Origin: Convivina praedatoris
Lineage (GTDB): Bacteria; Bacillota; Bacilli; Lactobacillales; Lactobacillaceae
Length of the DNA stretch: 64,000 nucleotides
NCBI RefSeq assembly: GCF_933208505.1
Contig: NZ_CAKOEU010000003.1
Strand: one strand, 5' to 3'
Shown: positions 53,027 through 59,712 of the stretch, piece by piece
Layout: every line of letters starts with the position of its first letter
How positions within the stretch are numbered: position 1 is the first letter of the stretch
Position numbers and translations under genes: made by a program
Notes under the pieces: generated by a model
Database searches by the model: none
Told to the model about the DNA's origin: nothing
Seen by the model: only the letters and a program-made list of their open reading frames with translations

Positions 53027-53108
53027 TATTCTCCTTTTACTTAGACTCACCATTATAGGCGACTGGGCCCTAGTCCGCAGCATGCTTTAACCTAATCTGA
53101 GTGGTTGT
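53027..53108 (-). ncRNA. L21 leader RNA
   Basis: The minus strand between promoter and rplU carries CATGCTGCGGACTAGGGCCC followed by AGTCGCCTATAATGGTGAGTC. This matches what is known of the conserved L21 leader that lets L21 control its own operon. The match is from memory, not from a covariance search. Confidence 0.7.
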
Positions 53109-53129
53109 AGCTACGCTAACAACTTCTTC

Positions 53130-53158
53130 AGTTTATCAAAAAAGTACTGGTAAATCAA
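53130..53158 (-). promoter_or_regulatory. rplU-rpmA promoter
   Basis: -35 TTGATT (53158-53153), 17-bp spacer, -10 TAAACT (53135-53130); it overlaps the last bases of the tetR-like gene. Confidence 0.6.
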
Positions 53159-53733
53159 GGTAAAGACTCAAAGTTAAACCAAATCAGAGCCGTTTGGCTG
53201 TTAGCACCCATGCTAATCCGAAATATTTCGGTGAATTCACGCAATAATTTATCTGGGCTAAGTTCCATATTATTAGTTAACCATCGGCTCAAACAAGCCC
53301 AAAAGCCGGTCATAATCACCTCACCCTGATAAAGTAAATCACGATGTAGCCCCGGTTCGTTAATCTGTTCCAAGCGATGATTAGCCACATGTCGTAACTG
53401 ACGCAAAAGTTCTGGGTAAAAACCGGGGTTACCATTTAAGTTTAAACTATGGTGATAAAAGGCTGCCCGTTGCTGAACTATATTAATAACCCGCGCAACT
53501 TGAAATTGATCGTCAACTTGTTCTAGTACTTCCTGAATTAGATCTTGATTTAAGTCGCCAATTAGTGCGTTTTTATTAGTATAATGCCGATAAAAAGTTC
53601 CTCTCGATAGCTCAGCAGTCTCTAAAACATCACCTACTGAAAAATCTTGTCCCCGACTAATAAAATTAAAAGCAGTTGCTTTTAACTTTTCTTTGGAGTG
53701 CACAGTGCGTGCATCTTCTGTACTTGCTTGCAT
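53155..53733 (-). CDS. TetR-family transcriptional regulator
   Basis: Repressor-type protein (192 aa). The N-terminal helix-turn-helix is FSVGDVLETAELSRGTFYRHYTNKNAL (residues 31-57). The C-terminal ligand domain is not recognised (TetR_C-like helices, MTGFWACLSRWL). GGGAG lies 4 nt before the ATG. It has no co-oriented partner other than the rplU unit, so its target is unknown. Confidence 0.85.
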   Translation of the reverse strand: MQASTEDARTVHSKEKLKATAFNFISRGQDFSVGDVLETAELSRGTFYRHYTNKNALIGDLNQDLIQEVLEQVDDQFQVARVINIVQQRAAFYHHSLNLNGNPGFYPELLRQLRHVANHRLEQINEPGLHRDLLYQGEVIMTGFWACLSRWLTNNMELSPDKLLREFTEIFRISMGANSQTALIWFNFESLP

Positions 53734-53822
53734 ACTTCTCCCACCGAAAATTCAAGTTCCTTCCATTATAACAAAGATGTTTAAAAAGTCAGCCTGACAA
53801 TCTAGCAATTAGGACTCGATTC

Positions 53823-53831
53823 TGCTATTCT
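53823..53831 (+). promoter_or_regulatory. Extended -10 of the tRNA-Arg gene
   Basis: TGCTATTCT lies 15 bp before the tRNA, which gives a start about 9 nt ahead of its first base. No good -35 is seen. Confidence 0.45.
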
Positions 53832-53846
53832 TAGATAGTGATATTT

Positions 53847-53920
53847 GCACTGGTAGCTCAGCTGGATAGAGCAGCCGGTTTCTACCCGGCAGGTCGAGGG
53901 TTCGACTCCCCCTCAGTGCA
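53847..53920 (+). tRNA. tRNA-Arg (anticodon TCT)
   Basis: Cloverleaf of 74 nt: acceptor GCACTGG/TCAGTGC with a G-U last pair, D-stem GCTC/GAGC, anticodon stem GCCGG/CCGGC around TTTCTAC (anticodon TCT), T-loop TTCGACT. The T-stem GAGGG/CCCCC has one A-C mismatch. The discriminator is A and CCA is not encoded. It marks the left edge of the accessory island and could be an integration site. Confidence 0.93.
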
Positions 53921-53984
53921 TTGCACCTATTGATATAACAGTGTTTCTACCATATAAGGTGGGGAAACGGTGGGATAATAAGAA

Positions 53985-54024
53985 AACACCCAAACTATGA
54001 TTAGTAGTCTGGGTGTTTTTTGTT
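53985..54024 (+). terminator. Terminator downstream of tRNA-Arg
   Basis: AACACCCA and TGGGTGTT pair, followed by TTTTTT; a second inner pairing AACTA/TAGTC extends it. Confidence 0.8.
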
Positions 54025-54073
54025 ATTTAAAAGACATTCCATTTTAGCTACAGAAGCTTGAATGACAATTTAC

Positions 54074-54220
54074 TTACTTAAAAGCGTCTTTTGCCTTATC
54101 AGCTACATCTTTAGCAGCATCCTTAGCATCAGCAGCTACATCCTTAGCTTTACCTTGGACCTCCTTAGCCTTACCAGCAAGCTTATCCTTAGTTGCATCT
54201 AACTTTTCTTCAAGTGACAT
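54074..54220 (-). CDS. CsbD-like mini protein
   Basis: Small gene of 48 codons: MSLEEKLDATKDKLAGKAKE, then repeats of the K-D-x-A-A/D pattern and the end DKAKDAFK. This Ala/Lys/Asp-rich amphipathic helix resembles CsbD-family general stress proteins, though it is shorter than the usual 60-70 aa. AAGGAAGGAAACGAT lies before the ATG, a strong ribosome site. It may protect cells under stress, a role inferred from the family. Confidence 0.75.
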   Translation of the reverse strand: MSLEEKLDATKDKLAGKAKEVQGKAKDVAADAKDAAKDVADKAKDAFK

Positions 54221-55000
54221 ATCGTTTCCTTCCTTATACTAGATAATTTGAGTATACACAAAAAGAAGGTATGTATAAACATAATTTATTCTTTTTTCGT
54301 GGGACAATCACCTGTTCCTCGGTTCAGATTACCCATGGGGGGTGTTAATACTCCATAAAATTCTATTACTCTTTCACAATAGATAACAAAGTATTTCATT
54401 GCTGTATTGGGAATAAGTTCAAATACAACTACTTAATTCTTCAACCATTAACTCTTTTTAATTGTAAATTAATTTATTGTTATCCAGAAAAGCATTTATA
54501 ATAACAGCACCACCGATACCTTCTGCTAAAATCGCAATATAGTTTTCAGCCATGTTGCATCGCCTTATTTCCTGATTTCTTTAGGTCAAGCTAGGCATTA
54601 TATTCCGGTGAAGGACCATTTGTATAGTTTGAATTGAAGACAATCATCCTTCAAATTATTGGTATTTTGTACAAGAGATTGTTCAATCTAAATAATCTAA
54701 TGTCCAATTGACTTATCAACATTAAAAGTTGTTGGAAGAAAACATGTAAAACAAGATGAACGTAAAGTTATAGATATTTTAGCAATTATATTAAAGGATA
54801 TTGCTTTGTCGCTATCACGGATCCCAACGGTTTTGTACCATCAGTGATTTAAATATGCTGTGTCCACAATTATATGAGCATTACCAAGGTTGATGATGTA
54901 AACCCTACTACATAGTGCTAGGGAAACTTATAGGATTACTAGCCTACCTACATGCTCTCCTGAGCGTATATAAACTACATTGGATATATATCGATAACAT
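54221..55000. other. AT-rich stretch with only short frames
   Basis: No gene of normal length is seen. The minus strand holds a 48-codon open fragment (about 54285-54432, VVVFELIPNTAMKYFVIYC...) with no recognised similarity and a possible 31-codon gene at 54458-54553. The rest (about 54560-55000) has stops in all frames; an open stretch on the plus strand near 54722-54847 (LKVVGRKHVKQDE...) may be a decayed gene. Confidence 0.5.
54458..54553 (-). CDS. Possible 31-residue hydrophobic peptide gene
   Basis: ATG at 54553 with AAGG 9 nt ahead encodes MAENYIAILAEGIGGAVIIN followed by AFLDNNKLIYN. It contains a glycine-rich GIGGA hydrophobic core and no double-glycine leader. It could be a bacteriocin-like peptide, a remnant, or chance. 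There is no promoter as clear as that of the peptide at 55052. Confidence 0.3.
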   Translation of the reverse strand: MAENYIAILAEGIGGAVIINAFLDNNKLIYN

Positions 55001-55027
55001 AAAAAGGTCACTTAATAAAGTGACCTT
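55001..55027 (-). terminator. Terminator after the PSM-like peptide gene
   Basis: AAGGTCACTT and AAGTGACCTT pair with a 4-nt loop, followed by TTTTT on the minus strand, 25 bp after the peptide stop. Confidence 0.88.
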
Positions 55028-55051
55028 AATTATAATATATTGATTAATATA

Positions 55052-55177
55052 TTAAACTAATCCCCATAGATGGACTGTAGCAAGAATTGAATCTACAATA
55101 CCTTGAGCAATTGAAATCCAATTGCGGCTCATAATACCACTTACAATTCCCTGCATTGCATTAGTTAGTTCAATCAT
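55052..55177 (-). CDS. 41-residue leaderless amphipathic peptide, PSM-beta/haemolytic-peptide-like
   Basis: The ATG at 55177 has AAGGAG 8 nt ahead and a clear promoter and terminator, so this is a genuine small gene. The peptide is MIELTNAMQGIVSGIMSRNW then ISIAQGIVDSILATVHLWGLV. The pattern NA(M/I)..IV..I...NW..I...IV..I resembles beta-type phenol-soluble modulins of staphylococci (about 44 aa, no leader), which are membrane-active. It has no signal sequence or Gly-Gly leader. A CPBP/Abi protease gene lies 1 kb away. Antimicrobial or haemolytic function is inferred, and no transporter is seen nearby. Confidence 0.7.
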   Translation of the reverse strand: MIELTNAMQGIVSGIMSRNWISIAQGIVDSILATVHLWGLV

Positions 55178-55589
55178 GTGTTTTTCTCCTTATTTATATA
55201 CACTCAACAACAATAATTAATTATAAATAACAAATATACCAATTTCAAGTATTAATTTTTAACCTCTCAATATCTTTAGTTTTAACATTAAAAGAAGTGT
55301 TTATATCTTTAGTTTATAAGCGGGTAAGTCTTAATTAACAATAGATGGCGAGCACCACAGAAAAATAAAAACATCTAAGTATGTATTTGATCACCTAAAA
55401 TTTATGATAGTATTAAGTGTATATGTCTTAAATTAACATTTCCATGTAAATGTTAATTTTTCGGGAACTTGTGAACAGTCCGAGTATAAAATCAATCCTA
55501 ATAGGGTTAATAAATTTCTGGATATTTAACAAATATTCAACATCTCTAGTATATAAACATACTCATAATAATGAACAAAAGACCTTTAA
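55178..55589. promoter_or_regulatory. Intergenic region between the peptide gene and the membrane genes
   Basis: It holds the peptide promoter (55220-55248). It also has a plus-strand hairpin TTAACATTT/AAATGTTAA followed by TTTTT (55433-55461), which looks like a terminator of an unseen short transcript. No gene of 30 codons with an SD is recognised in the remainder. Confidence 0.5.
55220..55248 (-). promoter_or_regulatory. Promoter of the PSM-like peptide gene
   Basis: -35 TTGAAA (55248-55243), 17-bp spacer, -10 TATAAT (55225-55220): a near-consensus sigma-A promoter. Confidence 0.75.
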
Positions 55590-56117
55590 ATGAAAAAATC
55601 AACACTATTTTTTAGGAGAATACTCCACCACCCTAACACCCTATCTTGGCTATTGATTACTACAATGGTAGCAATTATGGTTAGTTACAATAGCATCATT
55701 CGTTATGGGTTTTCAGAAAAAATCTTTTTTAAAATACTAATCATTTATCCATTCGCGGTAGTTCTAGTATATGCCTTAAGAACTTACTTCACTCTACCGT
55801 TAGCTATCCAATTACATAAGTATTTCCCTAATAATTTTCAAAAATATATGCCTCCAAAAATTACTGTACCATTATTAGTAATTACTTTTAACGTAACGGT
55901 TATGATGGCTATTTTTACTGAACTAAATTACAAACTGTATCCACACTTTATATCTGGATACATAGGTAATTGGGAAAAAACATTTATAGTAGTTATTCCT
56001 GTATTCTTTTTTATTGTTCGCCCAATTATTACAGCTGTCCTTTACAAGTTAAAAGTCAAATACCCTCTCCCCGTAGTTGATATTAGATTAGATAGCCTTG
56101 AAAGAACAGACCAGTAA
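55590..56117 (+). CDS. Four-helix membrane protein, DUF2798-like
   Basis: Protein of 175 aa with four membrane segments in two similar pairs: about residues 18-36, 48-66, 92-112 and 128-150. Each pair follows a pattern like T-x-M-x-x-x-M-V-x-Y-N then an aliphatic helix ending before a Pro (IVRPII). That is suggestive of DUF2798, but uncertain. The SD is weak (AAAGA 6 nt ahead). It lies 62 bp before the CPBP protease gene and could be co-transcribed. Role in self-protection is only a guess from location. Confidence 0.6.
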   Translation: MKKSTLFFRRILHHPNTLSWLLITTMVAIMVSYNSIIRYGFSEKIFFKILIIYPFAVVLVYALRTYFTLPLAIQLHKYFPNNFQKYMPPKITVPLLVITFNVTVMMAIFTELNYKLYPHFISGYIGNWEKTFIVVIPVFFFIVRPIITAVLYKLKVKYPLPVVDIRLDSLERTDQ

Positions 56118-56179
56118 AAAGTTATTAATAATTACCGTAGTACGTGCTGCAACCACGTTAAAAGGCCCTGGAGGAGCCC

Positions 56180-56986
56180 ATGAAAACCATCAAAAAGACT
56201 TCCATTGTGATTTTTCTATTAATATATCTTAAATTAATTGTCACCTTCGATGATGATACGGCAATTCAAATTCCCTTTAGTACTTCTGAATCTATATTTG
56301 GTGTTATTACCATAGGCTGGTTCAAACTACTCAGTACTATCGCCTTAATTTTAATCATTCGCTTTGCTTTTAAACTCAAACCTAGTTTTAAAAGTCAGCG
56401 CTGGAATAATTTATTGAAATATGGTTGGCCAGCCTTGCTGTTGGCCCTATCTAACTGTACTATCTACAGTGATAAGGCTGTTTGGCATGTATTGCTACAT
56501 GAATACAGTTTGATAAATGTTATACTATTAATACTTTTAGGAACTACTTCGGCCTTCATTGTTGGTTTTTTTGAAGAAGTTGTTTTTAGAGCCGGCATAA
56601 TGGGGGTTATCATTAACAATACACAACGCTTCCCCATACTACTGGGTGTCGGTGTTTCAAGTTTACTATTTGGGTTGGTTCACGCCTTGAATTATGCCAA
56701 CCAACCATTTTGGGACACCACCAATCAAATCATATCAGCCATTGGCATTGGATCACTATTTGCTGCAATATACTACTTAACTCAAAACTTATGGATTCCT
56801 ATAATCCTGCACGCCATTATTGATGCAAGTTCCTATATCTTCAATCTACATTCAAATTTAATAGGTGGATCTGGCGACAGTGGATTGGATTTAGCCAGCT
56901 TCTTAGTATTTATTATTTTCACGGTCTATTCTTACTATGTACTTTATCAAAATCAGCCCAACAATAATCATAAATTATTGTTTTAA
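56180..56986 (+). CDS. CPBP (Abi) family intramembrane metalloprotease
   Basis: Polytopic protein (268 aa) with about seven membrane segments. The three family motifs are complete: FFEEVVFRAGIMG (EExxxR), LLFGLVHALNYA (FxxxH) and ILHAIIDASSY (HxxxD/N). GGAGGAGCCC lies just before the ATG. Family members process prenylated or membrane peptides, and in lactic acid bacteria many are encoded in bacteriocin loci and give self-immunity. The PSM-like peptide gene 1 kb upstream fits that context. Confidence 0.92.
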   Translation: MKTIKKTSIVIFLLIYLKLIVTFDDDTAIQIPFSTSESIFGVITIGWFKLLSTIALILIIRFAFKLKPSFKSQRWNNLLKYGWPALLLALSNCTIYSDKAVWHVLLHEYSLINVILLILLGTTSAFIVGFFEEVVFRAGIMGVIINNTQRFPILLGVGVSSLLFGLVHALNYANQPFWDTTNQIISAIGIGSLFAAIYYLTQNLWIPIILHAIIDASSYIFNLHSNLIGGSGDSGLDLASFLVFIIFTVYSYYVLYQNQPNNNHKLLF

Positions 56987-56997
56987 ATGGCAGCCTT

Positions 56998-57031
56998 TAA
57001 AGACATTATTTAAATGTCTTTTTTATTTTGT
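56998..57031 (+). terminator. Terminator after the CPBP gene
   Basis: AAAGACATT and AATGTCTTT pair with TTTTATTTT after. Confidence 0.75.
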
Positions 57032-57217
57032 AATCCAATTATAGATTATCTAAATAATAATCATAAACAAAATCGATTATGCAAATTAACAGCAAAGAAA
57101 TCCAATTAATATATAAAAGGAAATGCCAGTGCTTCTTAAATTGTTTACTACTGATGAAACAAAAATTTTCCCTTATTTCCACTGAACTAGCAATTACTAC
57201 AATATTTATAATGATGC

Positions 57218-57256
57218 GCAAAAAAGGCCTTCAGAGTTACACTCATCAGGCCTTTT
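57218..57256 (-). terminator. Terminator after the TraX-like gene
   Basis: AAAGGCCT and AGGCCTTT arms enclose about 20 nt and are followed by T-tract on the minus strand. Confidence 0.75.
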
Positions 57257-57297
57257 TCTATCAATAAATTATCTATAAAATATCACTAATCATTTTT

Positions 57298-58071
57298 TTA
57301 ACTAATCAAACAAGAAATTGTATATAGAATCCAGATGTGAGCCGGATAGAAAATATAAAAGAATCCCTTCATACTTCGACCTTTCTGCCCGTTGAAAAAA
57401 TACACTGGTATAACGGCTAAAATCATTAACCACTGGATTCCCCCAGCAAAAATAGAAATCAAAGATGCTAAAACAATAATCAGAACTTGTGCCAACCTTT
57501 TCTCTCTGAAAATATACAGCAGCGGAATTATATAAATCATGAAATTACTTTCGGCAGTCATCATGTTTGGAACCAAAGAACTATAGGCCATCAGGACGTT
57601 AGTTGGCAATTGTGCCATAAAAAGCATTGGAATAGCTAATAGAATGGGCAACAGTATTAAACCGATACCAGCCAAAATATCAGAAAAACGTTTTGTTTTC
57701 ATAAAACGGTCAATAAAATCTACCCCATACATCAAAACTACACCTAAAAATAAATCTCGAAAGATATTATTTATTAGTCCCAAATTGTTCATTGGTCCAT
57801 AACTTGGCACAATGTTTGTAATAATTAAACTACCAATTGCCATAATCACGGCCCCTACGTAAAGACGAGATAAATATTTTCTTTTGCTACGTGTATGTGA
57901 AAATCCAACTACGCTGACAAAGAAAAACATAGTCCCTACCGGCCTTCCAAAAGCAGAAAGCCAGTCTGGTAACGCATAGAAAAACATTTCATGCATGTGG
58001 TCAATGACCATCAAAATAACCCCAATAACTTTAATATCAAAGGTATTCAAACCCCTTTTAACAATTGACAT
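57298..58071 (-). CDS. TraX-family membrane protein
   Basis: Polytopic protein of 257 aa with about 8 membrane helices. The N-terminus (LNTFDIKVIGVILMVIDHMHEMF) carries the conserved D-H pair and the block GRPVGTMFFFVSVVGFSHT is typical of TraX. In F-plasmids TraX acetylates pilin; chromosomal Firmicutes members have no assigned substrate. AGGATGAG precedes the start. Its presence in the island is a possible sign of transfer. Confidence 0.88.
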   Translation of the reverse strand: MSIVKRGLNTFDIKVIGVILMVIDHMHEMFFYALPDWLSAFGRPVGTMFFFVSVVGFSHTRSKRKYLSRLYVGAVIMAIGSLIITNIVPSYGPMNNLGLINNIFRDLFLGVVLMYGVDFIDRFMKTKRFSDILAGIGLILLPILLAIPMLFMAQLPTNVLMAYSSLVPNMMTAESNFMIYIIPLLYIFREKRLAQVLIIVLASLISIFAGGIQWLMILAVIPVYFFNGQKGRSMKGFFYIFYPAHIWILYTISCLIS

Positions 58072-58198
58072 AATTACTCATCCTTTCCACTTTTAAACTT
58101 GTATATTCAATACATTCATATTAAATCTTCCATTATCTTTTGAACCTTACAGTTTGTTAGATTTAAGCATTTGTTAGTATGCATATGGTCTTTTTTAT

Positions 58199-58226
58199 TT
58201 GATTTTATTTATAATTGTTTTATACT
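58199..58226 (+). promoter_or_regulatory. Promoter of the candidate non-coding RNA
   Basis: -35 TTGATT (58199-58204), 16-bp spacer, -10 TATACT (58221-58226); start expected near 58233. Confidence 0.55.
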
Positions 58227-58232
58227 GAGCGT

Positions 58233-58521
58233 GTAGTAAGTGAATCTCCAATTAAAAATTTAACTTTAACCAGCAGATTTCGGGCATTCATCAGTGATGA
58301 TTTCTCCTCGTTTGAAACGATTACACACATTACACACTGATGATATAAGTCCCAGGCGTTTTTACGTCTACCCTAGGCGTTCGCCATCGATTTTGGCTGA
58401 TGGTGATGTAAGTCCTATACATAACTTGTTATGTATTCGGGTTAATATTATTAGTGATGTCTAAGATGTAAACATCTCAGGCGTACATATTGTTTGGCCT
58501 TCTCATAGTTGAGAATTTTTT
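58233..58521 (+). ncRNA. Candidate structured non-coding RNA, about 290 nt
   Basis: No coding frame of note spans it. A helix CATCAGTG/CACTGATG (58289-58296 with 58335-58342) encloses TCGTT-TGA-AACGA. Then follow hairpins AGGCGT/ACGTCT (58354-58369), CGCCATC/GATGGTG (58382-58405), ATACATAA/TTATGTAT (58417-58436) and AGATG/CATCT (58464-58477). The end is an intrinsic terminator TTCTCA/TGAGAA with T6 (58500-58521). The single-stranded motif TGATRTAAGTCC occurs twice, 63 nt apart. Function unknown; relation to large phage-borne RNAs of Lactobacillales (ROOL, GOLLD) is possible but unverified. Confidence 0.55.
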
Positions 58522-58962
58522 AATCCGTAGCTTTCAAAATGGTCTAATACCAACCGTGTTAAACTAAAATTGTTGCTTTGTAAAAATAAAGAGAAATATT
58601 TCAATGCTACAACAAACGAAATTCGAAACGGTTGTACCTTATTCTTTGATGGTGATTTAGTTTCTTTAATTGGCTTGTCTATTTAGAATTCTATCATTAC
58701 GGCCTTTTCATTCAGCATCCTGTCCCCCCTAGACGCTAGTCATGCTTTATGGCTGGAATAAAACTCGAAGATGGGAAGGTTCGTAATACAACTTTTATTA
58801 ATTAAAGACCCTACTTTGAAATTTTATGTTCCGAAAGTATGCAAAATAATTGTGTGCTTTCTTTTTTTATACCTAAATTGATAAAATATTAATCAACTGG
58901 AATGTTAAATATGCCACATTGTGGTTATTTACCTCCAGATAAATAGATTTCGGGAGAAAAGT
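58522..58962. other. Non-coding stretch upstream of the sunset-domain gene
   Basis: No open frame with an SD is seen in this stretch. The 12-nt sequence AGATTTCGGG recurs here (58948-58957) and at 58275-58284 inside the RNA, a likely chance similarity. The end region contains the SD of the following gene. Confidence 0.45.
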
Positions 58963-59601
58963 ATGCTTACATTTTTTGCACTATTACTTTTAATTAGTTT
59001 TTTTACTAGCTTAATTTTTAGTATCAAAATTTTAATTAATAAATTCATTTATAAAATTGATTATGCCAAAAATAAGCAAATAGCACTGGTATCATTAGCT
59101 GTATTGCTGATATCATTTGTCGGCGTTGGCTTCAATAGCTCTAAAAGCAAATCGACACCCCAACAAGTCCACCAGAATAGTTCATCCAGTAAGAAAGCCA
59201 GTACTAGCAGCTCATCACACAAGCAAGAAAATTATTCTTGTCCCATCAAAAAAGAATCCTCCTCTGCAACAACCAATCACAATAGCAGTACCATTAGTCA
59301 GTCTGCCAGTACAAGTACTATTAGTAGTTCTTCATCAATCAGCTCTACTACACAACCAGCTGTAGAGCCAGAGTCGAGTCAACCCAACCAACCGACATCT
59401 CCAGCCAGTCCGCAACCTCAACCGGAAATAGAGGTAGCGCAACCGGCTTCACAAGGAACTGGTACAATTATCGGCGATGCTAAAAGTAGAATTTATCATA
59501 TGCCCAATCAACAGCATTACAATATCAAACCGAGTAACACTGTTTATTTCAATAGTGAACAAGATGCCTTAAATGCCGGATTTAGAAAATCTAAACGGTA
59601 A
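58963..59601 (+). CDS. Membrane-anchored Ser/Thr-rich protein with C-terminal sunset-like domain
   Basis: Protein of 212 aa. Two hydrophobic helices (about residues 3-25 and 38-55) are followed by a Ser/Lys/Gln/Pro-rich linker of roughly 100 residues. The last 45 residues (GDAKSRIYHMPNQQHYN then VYFNSEQDALNAGFRKSKR) resemble the 'sunset' motif related to the Ada metal-binding fold and common in surface or nuclease proteins of lactobacilli. Here one of the expected Cys positions is absent. The ATG at 58963 has GGGAGA ahead; the longer frame from 58921 has no SD. It is possibly an envelope protein. Confidence 0.6.
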   Translation: MLTFFALLLLISFFTSLIFSIKILINKFIYKIDYAKNKQIALVSLAVLLISFVGVGFNSSKSKSTPQQVHQNSSSSKKASTSSSSHKQENYSCPIKKESSSATTNHNSSTISQSASTSTISSSSSISSTTQPAVEPESSQPNQPTSPASPQPQPEIEVAQPASQGTGTIIGDAKSRIYHMPNQQHYNIKPSNTVYFNSEQDALNAGFRKSKR

Positions 59602-59644
59602 GCAATAAATTAATTATCATTTATTTATATATATTTCCACAACA

Positions 59645-59682
59645 AAAAGCCCCTGGATTTAAAATCCAGGGGCTTTTGCCGT
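59645..59682. terminator. Bidirectional terminator before the adhesin gene
   Basis: AAAAGCCCCTGGATTT and AAATCCAGGGGCTTTT form a perfect long stem with tracts on both sides. Confidence 0.93.
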
Positions 59683-59712
59683 ACTTAGGGTTAGAAAGTA
59701 ATGGTTATTGCT

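Noticed and set aside
52721..53083. Longer L21 reading starting at 53083
   Set aside because: The extra 21 residues lie in the conserved leader RNA; L21 proteins start at MAYAII.
53150..53160. Promoter overlap between rplU and the TetR gene as evidence that TetR controls rplU
   Set aside because: Overlap of a promoter with the end of the preceding gene is common and says nothing about binding.
54285..54432. Minus-strand fragment of 48 codons as a transposase remnant
   Set aside because: I could not match it to any IS family; it has no inverted repeats or target duplication.
57039..57267. Small frames on both strands after the CPBP gene
   Set aside because: They overlap each other and the terminators of neighbouring genes, and have no SD or recognisable product.
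58280..58521. CRISPR-like array in the hairpin-rich region
   Set aside because: The repeated TGATRTAAGTCC is only 12 nt and occurs twice; there are no regular spacers, and no cas genes are in the window.
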